Positions 1 through 10,782 of a stretch of DNA of 38,990 bases are shown here, one piece after another. The notes beneath the pieces are model-generated. The model made no database searches and had not been told where the DNA came from. It saw only the letters and a list, made by a program, of their open reading frames with translations. This DNA is from Calcarisporiella thermophila CBS 279.70 (lineage: Eukaryota > Calcarisporiellomycota): assembly GCF_041956535.1 (NCBI RefSeq), contig NW_027192219.1, positions 19,393-58,382 on the forward strand, written 5' to 3'. A program made the position numbers and the translations under genes. Within the stretch, counting starts at the first letter, position 1. Every line of letters starts with the position of its first letter.

Positions 1-243
1 GTCCACTTGATCAGAAGCTGAGTCTTGATTATTGAAAAAGATCGCCCTTACGATAAGTACAACGATTACATTGGTTTCACGTACAGGCTATTCACGACAA
101 CTACGATACACGCATATCGATTGAACGTCTATCGATCAAGGACCTATATCTCGTTATGTTAAGTCCATTGACATTAACTTCATGTAATATATGGAAATTA
201 AATAAAAGTTTCCATTAATTGATCAAAAAAAATATTAAGAATG

Positions 244-568
244 GTCACCCTTGGTTGGCGTAGTGGTTTGGGACCCCGGAGCCAAATCACTAGGTAGCGG
301 GTTCGATTCCCGTAGGCGACACCCGTCCATGAGAGTTTGCCGGGTTTTTCTCAGGACTCAACCGCTATTAATAGTATAGCAACAAGCAAGTAATATCAAG
401 CGGCTACAAAAATAGGTAGCAAAAATCCTTAGGAGAAATCCGACTATAAAAATGGGAGGCCAGGGGCAGTACCTGAGTGATTTTGACGTAGAAGTCTACC
501 CTTCCATTCCCTTCAGATAAAAATCATCAAGTGGAAGTAAAAAATACATCCTAAGGGAGAAAAAAAAT
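244..568 (+). mobile_element. tRNA-derived SINE, copy 1
   Basis: A 325-bp element that recurs in inverted orientation at 38119-38446. The 5' head is tRNA-like. GTCACCC at 244-250 pairs with GGCGAC near 315-320 (this pairing is intact in copy 2). There is a Pol III A box (TGGCGTAGTGG) near 257 and a B box (GGTTCGATTCC) near 300. A body of about 240 bp without tRNA similarity follows, ending in an A-rich tail near 560. The tail is followed by TAAGAAT, which also occurs just before the head (about 236-242), a plausible short target-site duplication. A T5 run at 345-349 would be expected to weaken Pol III read-through. No ORF. I know of no named family it belongs to. Confidence 0.85.
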
Positions 569-2114
<1,546 letters not shown>

Positions 2115-2500
2115 TTCATGTTAAATTTGTAACATTTTATTTTCTCATTCAAAGCTATTGATTTTTTTTGTTCTTTTTTGTACCATAATTGTCTTCGATT
2201 AAATAATGGCAAGTAAAATGATTGTTTAATAACACGTTTGTTCGAAACAAATTATAATTGCATTTGAACTGAATAATTAGGACCTATAACAATAGGTTTA
2301 AAATCACAAATTAGGTGCTATTGTGGAGTTTTGATATTGTAGTATAACAATAAAGCCACAGAATTTCACAATTATTCAAGAGTATTTATTTATATTAAAT
2401 TGGTAATGCACATATTTCAAACACTAGGAAAAGGTTATATTACTGTACAGGAAATAATGGTAGAGCGTATAAAAAGCGGAGTTTGGAAAGAAAAAACTTT
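2115..2500. other. Tail-to-tail H4/H2B intergenic region
   Basis: 386 bp holding the two convergent 3' UTRs. Very AT-rich, with several ATTAAA/AATAAA-like words. No palindrome of the metazoan histone stem-loop type was seen. Confidence 0.5.
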
Positions 2501-2971
2501 TCACTTGGAGCTAGTGTACTTCGTCACAGCTTTAGTTCCTTCTGAAACAGCGTGCTTTGCTAATTCACCAGGAAGTATAAGTCGAACAGCAGTTTGAATT
2601 TCTCGGCTTGAGATAGTCGAGCGTTTATTGTAAGCAGCGAGCTTGGAAGCCTCCGCTGCAATCCGTTCGAATATATCACCAACAAAGCTATTCATAATTG
2701 ACATGGCCTATATAAAAGTAAAGGCATTTTTAGAGTGATTCAAGAACATATAAAACTCGGTACCCACCTTGTTAGAGATTCCAGTATCGGGATGGACTTG
2801 CTTAAGCACTTTGTAAATGTAGGAATGGTACGTTTCCTTGCGCACCTTCCTCTTCATTTTGCCGCCTTCACCTTTAATCTTCTTTTCTTTCTTCTCGATA
2901 GGAGCTGCCGTCTTCGCTGGAGCTTTACCTCCGGTAGAAGCGGGTTTTTTCTCAGCTGGCTTCGGTGGCAT
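2501..2971 (-). CDS. Histone H2B
   Basis: Core histone, 136 aa. Two exons: 2768-2971 (68 codons) and 2501-2707 (68 codons plus stop), with a 60-nt GT-AG intron between [10 protein letters not shown] and AMSIMNSF. The N-terminal tail is Lys/Ala/Pro-rich ([12 protein letters not shown]). The histone fold is intact: [21 protein letters not shown], then [15 protein letters not shown]. The C-terminal helix has the ubiquitin-acceptor context AVTKYTSSK. It diverges from H2A with a 340-bp shared promoter. Confidence 0.97.
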
Positions 2972-3311
2972 AGTTGAATAGAAAATACGAGGAAAGATTG
3001 AATATGGGTGCTGGATATCGCGGAATGTGCTTCAAAAGTCCTCTTTTTATAGTTCCTTCACTTTGTACTAATTTTTTGAATTTTTTTTTTGAAACGCGAA
3101 ACCAATTTCGCGCCAAAAGTTAAATTGTGGCTAGGTTTCGCGAAAACGCGAAAATTTTTTTCGCGTGATCGTAAAAAAAAAATTCAAAAAATTAGTACAA
3201 AGTGAAAGAACTATAAAAAAGCCGCAGTTTTATGATATGTTTGGACTAATTCTTCACAAAAAACTTATATAATTTTCGATTCTCTTTCCAAATTAACGAA
3301 TAATAATCAAT
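2972..3311. promoter_or_regulatory. Bidirectional H2B/H2A promoter with long inverted repeat
   Basis: 340 bp between divergent H2B and H2A. Arms at 3043-3090 and 3172-3221 are inverted copies differing by one mismatch and one indel. Each arm's outer end carries a TATA box (CTATAAAAA, plus strand 3211-3219; mirrored at 3044-3052) oriented towards its gene. The 81-bp centre holds several TTCGCG/CGCGAA motifs at 3094-3100, 3107-3112, 3138-3144, 3147-3153 and 3160-3164. CGCGAAACC (3095-3103) and GGTTTCGCG (3134-3142) continue the symmetry. CGCGAAAACGCG at 3139-3150 is identical to the H3/H4 promoter element. Confidence 0.8.
3043..3221. repeat. Inverted repeat, arms of about 48 bp with an 81-bp spacer
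   Basis: Left arm 3043-3090 reads CTTTTTATAGTTCCTTCAC and onwards. The right arm 3172-3221 is its reverse complement, except one extra T in the T run and C/T at one position. The repeat spans both TATA boxes of the H2B/H2A promoter and could form a cruciform. It may be a duplicated half-promoter that is now symmetrical. Confidence 0.9.
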
Positions 3312-3789
3312 ATGTCTGGTGGAAAATCTGGTGGTAAATCTGGAGGCAAAGCTTCGTCTGGCAAATCTTCAAGTTCACGCTCGGCTAAGGCGGGTTTGCA
3401 ATTTCCAGTCGGTCGTATTCATCGCCACTTGCGAAACGGCAATTATGCACAGCGTGTCGGTGCTGGCGCCCCTGTGTACTTGGCGGCTGTTTTGGAGGTA
3501 GGTTTCTAAGGTCCTTAGCCCCCTCATTTAGCAAGCTCTTACCTAAATCACCTATCAACAGTACCTAGCGGCTGAAATTCTCGAATTAGCCGGCAATGCT
3601 GCTCGTGATAACAAGAAAACTCGTATCATTCCTCGTCATTTACAACTTGCAATCCGAAACGACGAAGAATTGAACAAACTCCTCGGTCACGTAACCATCG
3701 CACAAGGAGGTGTGTTACCCAATATTCATGCTTCACTATTGCCTCAGAAGAGCAAGATGAAGAAAGGTGGAGAATCCCAAGAGGTGTGA
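3312..3789 (+). CDS. Histone H2A (SQE-tailed)
   Basis: Core histone, 137 aa. Exons 3312-3497 (62 codons) and 3562-3789 (75 codons plus stop); the 64-nt GT-AG intron falls between AAVLE and [12 protein letters not shown]. The N-terminus is a Ser/Gly/Lys repeat ([12 protein letters not shown]). The fold and acidic-patch region match canonical H2A rather than H2A.Z ([34 protein letters not shown]). The protein ends ESQEV: the SQE motif phosphorylated by ATM/ATR-family kinases in fungal H2A and animal H2A.X. The canonical H2A therefore probably also acts as the damage-signalling H2A, as in yeast. Confidence 0.96.
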
Positions 3790-4279
3790 GCGAGATTCAA
3801 TCCTAATCTGTGTATATAGTTCGTTTCTGCTTAATTTTTTTCAATCTACATTTAATCACTTGCGAATTTTGAAATATATTTAGTATTGTATTTGCTCTCG
3901 AATCATTTATTTCATTCAAATTGAAATAATCCTTTTTCCTGGAAAAAGAATAATCTCAAATTTCATTGAATAGGAAATCAGATGATACTTTGTATCGATG
4001 GCGAATCGTTCTCAATTAATAATACTGGCATATCTTGCAAATTTCTTTATATATTTACAATGGTGATGACGAGTCTGAATAGCTTTTAAGCACCAGCATT
4101 GGCAGTCCGGAAGGGATACTTGAGATAAACATCTGAAGCCCAATTTCGTGCAAAGTAGAGCTGAAATTGTTGTGACGTAGTAGGAATTGGGGCTAATTAT
4201 TGTTTCTTTAACTCAGCGTTATAAGAAATATAAAATTATCGTGTTGCCCTAAGAGGTGACTTGAACCAAATCGTTATCT
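3790..4279 (+). other. Intergenic H2A to VMA12
   Basis: 490 bp, AT-rich. It should contain the H2A 3' UTR and the VMA12 promoter. No ORF or RNA gene recognised. Confidence 0.5.
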
Positions 4280-5140
4280 ATGAAACTTAGATTAACCGAA
4301 AAAATACGATCGGCTGCACGTATTGCGGTCACAATATCGCAAGAAAAGACCGAGGAGCTCGACTTAATCCTGGATGAACAAAATGATATTCATTTTATAA
4401 CTTTAGAACTTTTACAGCACATCTCGAAAACACTGATCTCCAGTGAACGTGAGTCTGGAGAGGATATCGGTAAGAATTAAATTTTATGCGCATTCCTCAT
4501 GTCTTCTCTAATGTCATGTCTCTAGGATCTTCGAAATTTTGGCTCCATAAACTCTTGGAGGGTACTAGTATTTATATCCCTCCGGTTAGTCCCCGAGAAA
4601 AGGTCTGTGAAATCGTATGCTACTTTCTTGTCCATCTTGTAATTTATTTTATTTTATAATTCAGAGCCCTGAACTCCTCCAACGTCTAGAAGAAATACGC
4701 ACCGATCTTGCCAATAAGGAATACGCGCGTATGGTTGGGAATCCGAATCTTGCTGGACAATCTACAATACCTCTAGACTCCACAACTTATCAAGAAGAGC
4801 TTCGTGAGGCTACCAGAATAACCACGGGAATTTTTAACATCCTATTTAGCGTTGCGGCAGTATGCACTGCAATATTTTACGCCTCTAGAACAGTGACAGA
4901 TGACCCAGGCATGGTAAAACACATTCACTTAACCCCTTATAAATATAGAGCGTTCTTATTTATTTTCTCCTTCGATTCATATATATGCTACGCTAGCGAG
5001 TGCTACTAGCCCTATCAGGAGGCATAGTCATAGCGTCTGCTGAAAGTTTCCTGTATTATCGATACTACGAGAACACTAACAAACCACCAGCAATTAACAA
5101 GTCAACACAGCATACATATGTGAAGTCAAAAACACTCTGA
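4280..5140 (+). CDS. VMA12: V-ATPase assembly factor Vma12/TMEM199-like
   Basis: 219-aa ER membrane protein predicted to help assemble the Vo sector of the vacuolar H+-ATPase. Four exons: 4280-4469, 4526-4602, 4665-4913, 4997-5140, all GT-AG and in phase. The family signature is a cytosolic stretch with NKEYARMVGN (compare the NxEYxRM-type motif of Vma12/TMEM199) about residues 105-115, preceded by a leucine-rich helix (SPELLQRLEEIRTDL). Two C-terminal membrane segments follow (FNILFSVAAVCTAIFYA; VLLALSGGIVIASAES). A short polar, Lys-rich tail (YVKSKTL) follows. The assignment rests on this motif and topology; sequence identity to yeast Vma12 is low. Confidence 0.8.
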
Positions 5141-5304
5141 TATTTATGTATAGGTTTTTATTTGTATACTTAATAAATACTCTTCAGTTATTTCGACTGT
5201 TCTTACACAAGGATCTTGCAAATACGCGTGATTTAGCTAAACTCCGCCCATTTTCTAATCATTTCAGTTTTTTGTGCACACAAGGCAACTCTTCACCGTA
5301 ATCA

Positions 5305-6635
5305 ATGTTCAAATTCATCGCCATTTTCTATATCTTCGTCGCTGCCTCCAGCGCATTCACAATTCCCAATGTTCTCAATTTTCAGAATAGACCGCTGCAA
5401 TTCGGTGCAAAAGAATTAGGCTTGAGATTAATCTCCACCAATGATTACGCGCCTCCGGTATGGATGACAGAACCTCAGATTCAACTCCTAAAGATACAAG
5501 GGAAGAAATTCATCGATGTGACTGACGAACAGGTGCATGTCTAAACTATAAGGGGTGTCCTTAGGCATCGCTAATAATTTTTATTGGATTTTGAAAAGAA
5601 TTTTAATCCTCAGCTGTTCTCTGTTGAGCGACCTGGTTAGTGATTACATAAATTTGACGATTCTATAAAAGGTGATCTCACTAACATTGTATTGTTACGT
5701 TAGCTATACCGAAAGATGTATCCCATCAAGATGAAGTGAAAAATCTTTTAAAGAAACTCTCGCTCTCAAACTTACGCACTACTCTTACGAAATTCACCTC
5801 TTTTCGCAATCGATATTATAGATCTAAATACGGGGTTCAATCCGCCTCCTGGCTTTATACTTACATATCTGATGTTATCGCTTCTAGTAAAAGCAATATC
5901 ACGCTTATTAAGTATAAGCATGACTGGGAGCAATTTTCAATTATTGCAAGATTTCCTGGAACTACTTTTTCCAACGAAACAATTGTGGTGAGCGCGCATC
6001 AAGACTCTATAAATGCATGGCTTCCGAGTATTGGCCGTGCTCCTGGTGCCGATGATGACGGAAGTGGCACTGTTTCAATCCTTGAAGCATTTAGAGTCCT
6101 TGCCGCTTCTAATTATGCTCCCAAACGTACAGTAGAGTTCCACTGGTATTCAGCAGAAGAAGCTGGATTGCTTGGATCGCAAGCAGTGGCTAGAGAATAC
6201 CGAAAACTAGGTAGAATAGTTGGAGGTGTGCTACACTATGATATGACGGGTTGGGCTGGAGGCAAGGAAGAAGTTATGGGTGTGATCACTGACTATGTTG
6301 ACAAAGAACTGGTCGCTTTGGTAATCCGATTGATAGAAAACTACGTGTCCATTCCTTGGAAATACACCAAGTGTGGGTATGCATGTAGCGACCACGGTAT
6401 GTTGATATTCACAATTTTTTTAGCTACATCTAATCCTTCCTCATTTTTTTTCCCGGAAGCGTCCTGGACCAAAAATGATTACCCAAGCGCTATAGCAACT
6501 GAAGCCAGATTTGAGGATACAAATCACAACATTCATAGTTCCGACGATACAATTGATAAATTGAACTTTGAACACATGCTTGAATTCTCTAAGTTGGCCG
6601 TTGGATTTGCCGTAGAAATGGGCTATGCGCACTGA
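5305..6635 (+). CDS. Secreted M28 leucyl aminopeptidase
   Basis: 372-aa metallo-aminopeptidase of family M28, predicted to be secreted and to release N-terminal residues from peptides. Exons 5305-5532, 5614-5635, 5704-6396, 6460-6635; the second is a 22-nt microexon encoding LFSVERP. N-terminal signal peptide (hydrophobic to about residue 17), then a propeptide. The motif FRNRYYRSKYGVQSASWL matches fungal Lap proteins. Zinc ligands and catalytic residues are present in order: His in SAHQDS (~182), Asp in GADDDGSG (~200), Glu-Glu in SAEEAG (~235), Asp in HYDMTG (~263), His in HNIHSSDD (~339). A CGYACSDH motif fits the conserved disulfide. Exon 4 is entered at GGAAG/CGTCC. Confidence 0.93.
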
Positions 6636-7264
6636 GTTTGGGAAACCGACACTATAAATTATTGTATGATGCGTTTTTTTTCTCCGACCTGTCTTTGGGA
6701 ATCATTTATTTATATTTGTAATTATAAGCATGATGATCCACTTTAAGGATCAGAACAGTAGAAAGTCTAGCATGTATACTTACTGCCATGAGTAGTTGAT
6801 TTTATTTTATGAAATTAACGTTTAGGCTGTGTATAAAATACATATGGCCTTTACAAATGGGCTTGGCTCTGAGTGATAGGAGCCTAATATTGCGAGAGAT
6901 TTGATTGCATATTTGGGTTGGGTTTTTTCAAGTTTTTAAATATTCCATCAGCAAATTCAATCTTCGTTTATATATTCTATGCTTAACATTGCATTCTGCT
7001 ATAATAAGATAGTTTATCAACAGGGCTTTAATTTATGCCTACAACGATATTATTCAACAAGCTGTGCCTTTATTTTACCCCTCCGTTTCCTCTCATTGAA
7101 TAAAAATTAAAATTGGAAAACATTTTATATCTGTTGGATTCCTAATAATTTCGATTTTTATTTTGGTCCGTATTTCTTTTCTCACCCTCAACAGATATTC
7201 AAGGGAGGAACTTCTAGATATACGCAATTAGCATCAATTCAAATTTTACATCTCGACAAAAACG
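6636..7264. other. Intergenic, aminopeptidase to SWC4
   Basis: 629 bp, strongly AT-rich, with runs of T and CT-rich stretches near 7080-7200 that could be the SWC4 promoter. No gene seen. Confidence 0.5.
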
Positions 7265-9048
7265 ATGGCATCGGGAAATGATGTGCGCGAAATTCTAGAG
7301 TTGCCAAGGAGTGCTACCTCTACTCCAAAACCAAGGTCAAATCGGCCAGAAAAAGAGAAGAAACCAGGTTTGATCATTTAAATGATCAGATCAAATTTTA
7401 AAGAGTGTAACCAAACCATTCTATATTGATCTTGCTCTAGATGGAATTAGTCGTGAGTTATATCAACTTATTGGCGGTGCTCCACCTGTCGCTCTTATAA
7501 AACCGACTTACAAGGCAAAACCAAATTTAAAGAAAAGAGCTGTGAGCTGGTGAGCATGTTTTTTTATTTTTTTTTCGTTTATGTCGAGTAATTAGTTCGG
7601 TTTGTTATCCTACAGGACTTGGAGAGGATTTATTAATCCGTCTAGAACAGATAATCTAGTGTTATATCATTGGGTAAAAGCGAGCGAAGATGAGAAGGAA
7701 GGTGGGTTATCAACTTTTACTCGCACTTTACGCATAAATTTAATATTTATAGCTCTATCAGAATATCGATTTGCAAAATTCAATCATACTACTGAGATAA
7801 TTGAATACACAGACGACGATTATGTGAAGCATTTAGCCGATATAGATTGGACGAAGGAGGAAACCGATTATTTATTTGCTCTTTGCCGCACATACGACTT
7901 AAGGTTCCCGGTGATTACTGATCGCTATGATTTTCCAGGGAAATCGAGAACAATGGAGGCAAATATGATTTTTTTAAATTAGAGGTCTTGTCCATTCACA
8001 ATAACGCACTGTGATAACTAGGATTTGAAGGATCGATATTACGATGTGAATCGAAAACTGCTAAAGGCTCGTTTAGCGACCTCTGAGAGCGGACACTTGG
8101 ACAACCATGTAAAAATAAAAGCAATGGCATATGATAAAGCACGAGAAGTTGAACGTAAAAAGAATCTAGAGCAACTTTTTAGACGCACTCCTGAACAGAT
8201 TGAGGTGAGCGGATCTTGTCATTATTTCATATATATTTTGATAGCTCACACACCTAATACTCCAATTCGTAGGAGGAAGAAGCTCTGTTTATTGAGGCGG
8301 TGCGAATTGAACAAAATGAAAAGAAACTGGCAAAGGAGCGAGAAAATGTGATGCGCTTCCTCCATACTCTAGAACCACTTCCAAGCCCTGCTTCAGGAAA
8401 TCTTATTGCGACACCCACAAACATAACCTCCATGCAGAGTACAACAACTCCAACTGCGGACAAGCATAAGAAGAAGAAGCATAAAGCGGACGCAACACCA
8501 GCTTCCGAGTCTCCTACTGCTTCATTTGGTGAGTCGAGTAAGAAATCCAAATCACTTTCCGTCTCAGAAAACAAGGAGTCGCTCTCTGCTGCAGAAGTTG
8601 CTGCTGGTGTCGTGCGTAGTCGTGAGAAATTGGTACCTGGAGTGTATGTGCGCAGCCAAAAAATGCAGCAGATTCGGCAGAGTGCCCTGGCTAAGGTTAC
8701 TAAAGTTATGGAGGAATTAAATATTGGCCCAAGACCTATAATGCCTACCCAATCGGTTTGTGCGAAATTCGAGCAGCTGCATTCAACTATTGTCACTCTG
8801 CTAGACATGAAGCGGCAACTGGATAGATTGGAACAGGAAGTAAAGACGCAGCGACTACGGAAATCTGGCGTGGGATTAAACACACCCATCGATGGGGAAA
8901 AAGAAAAGAAAGAGGGTGCCACAGGGGTACATATATAATATACTCAATACAAATGACTATTATTAATTTTTTTTTTGCACAGCAAAAGCGACCTGCCAAC
9001 ACTACGCCATCTGGAACACCTCGAAATATTAAAAGAGGGCGAAAGTAG
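7265..9048 (+). CDS. SWC4: SWR1/NuA4 subunit Swc4 (DMAP1 homologue)
   Basis: 465-aa nuclear protein, shared subunit of the SWR1 remodeller (H2A.Z deposition) and the NuA4 acetyltransferase. Seven exons: 7265-7367, 7441-7549, 7616-7701, 7762-7958, 8022-8204, 8273-8926, 8983-9048. The N-terminal signature is LYQLIGGAPPVALIKP, followed by VSWTWRGFINPSR. The SANT/Myb-like domain is DIDWTKEETDYLFALCRTYDLRF with FPVITDRYDF (about residues 145-180). A long charged helix follows (KAREVERKKNLEQLFRRTPEQIEEEEAL as separate segments), then a Ser/Lys-rich linker and a C-terminal DMAP1-type helix. Intron 4 (7959-8021) uses a GC donor. The tail is basic (NIKRGRK). Confidence 0.92.
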
Positions 9049-9605
9049 TTTATTGCGGAAATATATTGCTTTCCCTTTTTATTGTATATTTTTTGCAATA
9101 TTATTTTCTTTCTCTAGTTAGGATTTTCAACTACAGGAAATAAGTTTTAGTTTCAAATCTGAGCCCTCTGCGCCACGGATTATTGCCCTATATTGTCCGT
9201 TCTTATTTTTTTTTCTTTTCTTGCTTCCAAAGCATTTGTATAGCTTCTTTGTCACTAATAGTGGATCAATTCTAACGATTATCTTCTTTGTCCGCCTCGA
9301 ATTCGCCCCCATCTGCGAAAAACCTTATTAGTTGTTGGATCTCTTTTTTCCCTTTTTCTGCCTTCAGGACTGTTTTATCGTTGATCTATTTTACTTTTTA
9401 TGCTTTGTGAGTGAAATTACTTTCGCACTTGTCGAACAAATCACCTCTGGTATATGCCCTTATTTTCTTCTTAATTTTTTTGGAAGAACGGTACCGCTTT
9501 CTCGGATCTCAATTTCTTGCACGATAATCGACCCTCGAGTCGCATCGATTTCGAATCTCAAACTCTTGATTTCCAGCTTTTTCTTTTTTCTACCAGTAGT
9601 CAGAG
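9049..9605 (+). other. 5' region of the ataxin-2 gene
   Basis: 557 bp, T-rich on the plus strand, with pyrimidine tracts typical of a fungal promoter/5' UTR. Short ORFs on either strand have no recognisable content. Confidence 0.5.
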
Positions 9606-10726
9606 ATGTCGTCTCCTGGTGTAAGGCAGCAGGGAAAACGTCAAGAATACCCTTTCTCGAAACCAGGTGGCCAAAGGTATGCATTATCTGGGCGCTTATT
9701 CATGATTCTCTTTTTATTGACCGGCTGTTTTGTTGCAGGCCTGCCAATAAGGGCAAGTGGGGTTCCACTCCTCAGAACCAAACTGCTAATACCCGCGGCA
9801 GCCATGCCTCATTTCGTGCCGCCTCGCCTGCGGGTCGCTCATCTCCCGCCCCAGCTTGGAATATTGATAAACAAGTGGAGGTAACGCGTGATCCTGACAC
9901 ATTACATATGCATGACAGGATGTTGTATTTGTTGGTGAACATGATTGTGAGTAGAGTAGCTGACCAACATTTTTTACCGAATATGCACTGATGAGTGAAT
10001 TATTTTTAGGGAATGCCTATTCAGGCGACTGTCAAGAACGGAATTAAATACGAGGGTTTGCTTCACGCAGCAAATCCTGACGGCGAGCTTGCGGTTGTGC
10101 TCAAACTTGCACGTAAAATATCTACGGATTCTGCTGCCGCACACGAGCCCTCTCCAGTGATACCCAATCTTGTTATTCAAGCAAAAGACCTGCAGGAACT
10201 TTATATTGCAGACTTGGACTTCACCGGAGCGCACCGAGCGTACGGAGAGCGTGACGCTTTCCGCACCGACACAGATATCAGTGGCCGTGGCGCAGAGTTC
10301 AGAGAGCGGGAACTGGAACGATGGAACGCAGAGGACCATCATGGATCATCTGAATTATTTGGCGGATTGGAAGAGGATGTTGGACTGGCCGACAACAATG
10401 CATCGCCAGGCAATGGAACATGGGACCAGTTTGCTGCTAATGAGCAGAAATTCGGCTTGACAACCGATTTTGATGAAGATATCTATACCACTAAGCTGAA
10501 CCGTGACACTCCTGACTTCAAGGAGAGAGAGCGCAAAGCGGAACAGATTGCTAACGAAATTCAACGTAGCACTGCTTATAATGTACATGTGGCAGAGGAG
10601 CGTGGTATATCCGTTGATGATAGTGGAATGGATGAAGAGGATAAATATGGGGCTGTAGTTCGTTCGGGAAGACCTGATAGATATATGCCTCCTGCCCTTC
10701 GTAAATTACACGAGCAGCAGCAACAA

Positions 10727-10782
<56 letters not shown>

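Noticed and set aside
9127-9312. Short minus-strand ORF in the ataxin-2 5' region
   Set aside because: No recognisable content; Lys/Arg composition follows the T-rich plus strand.
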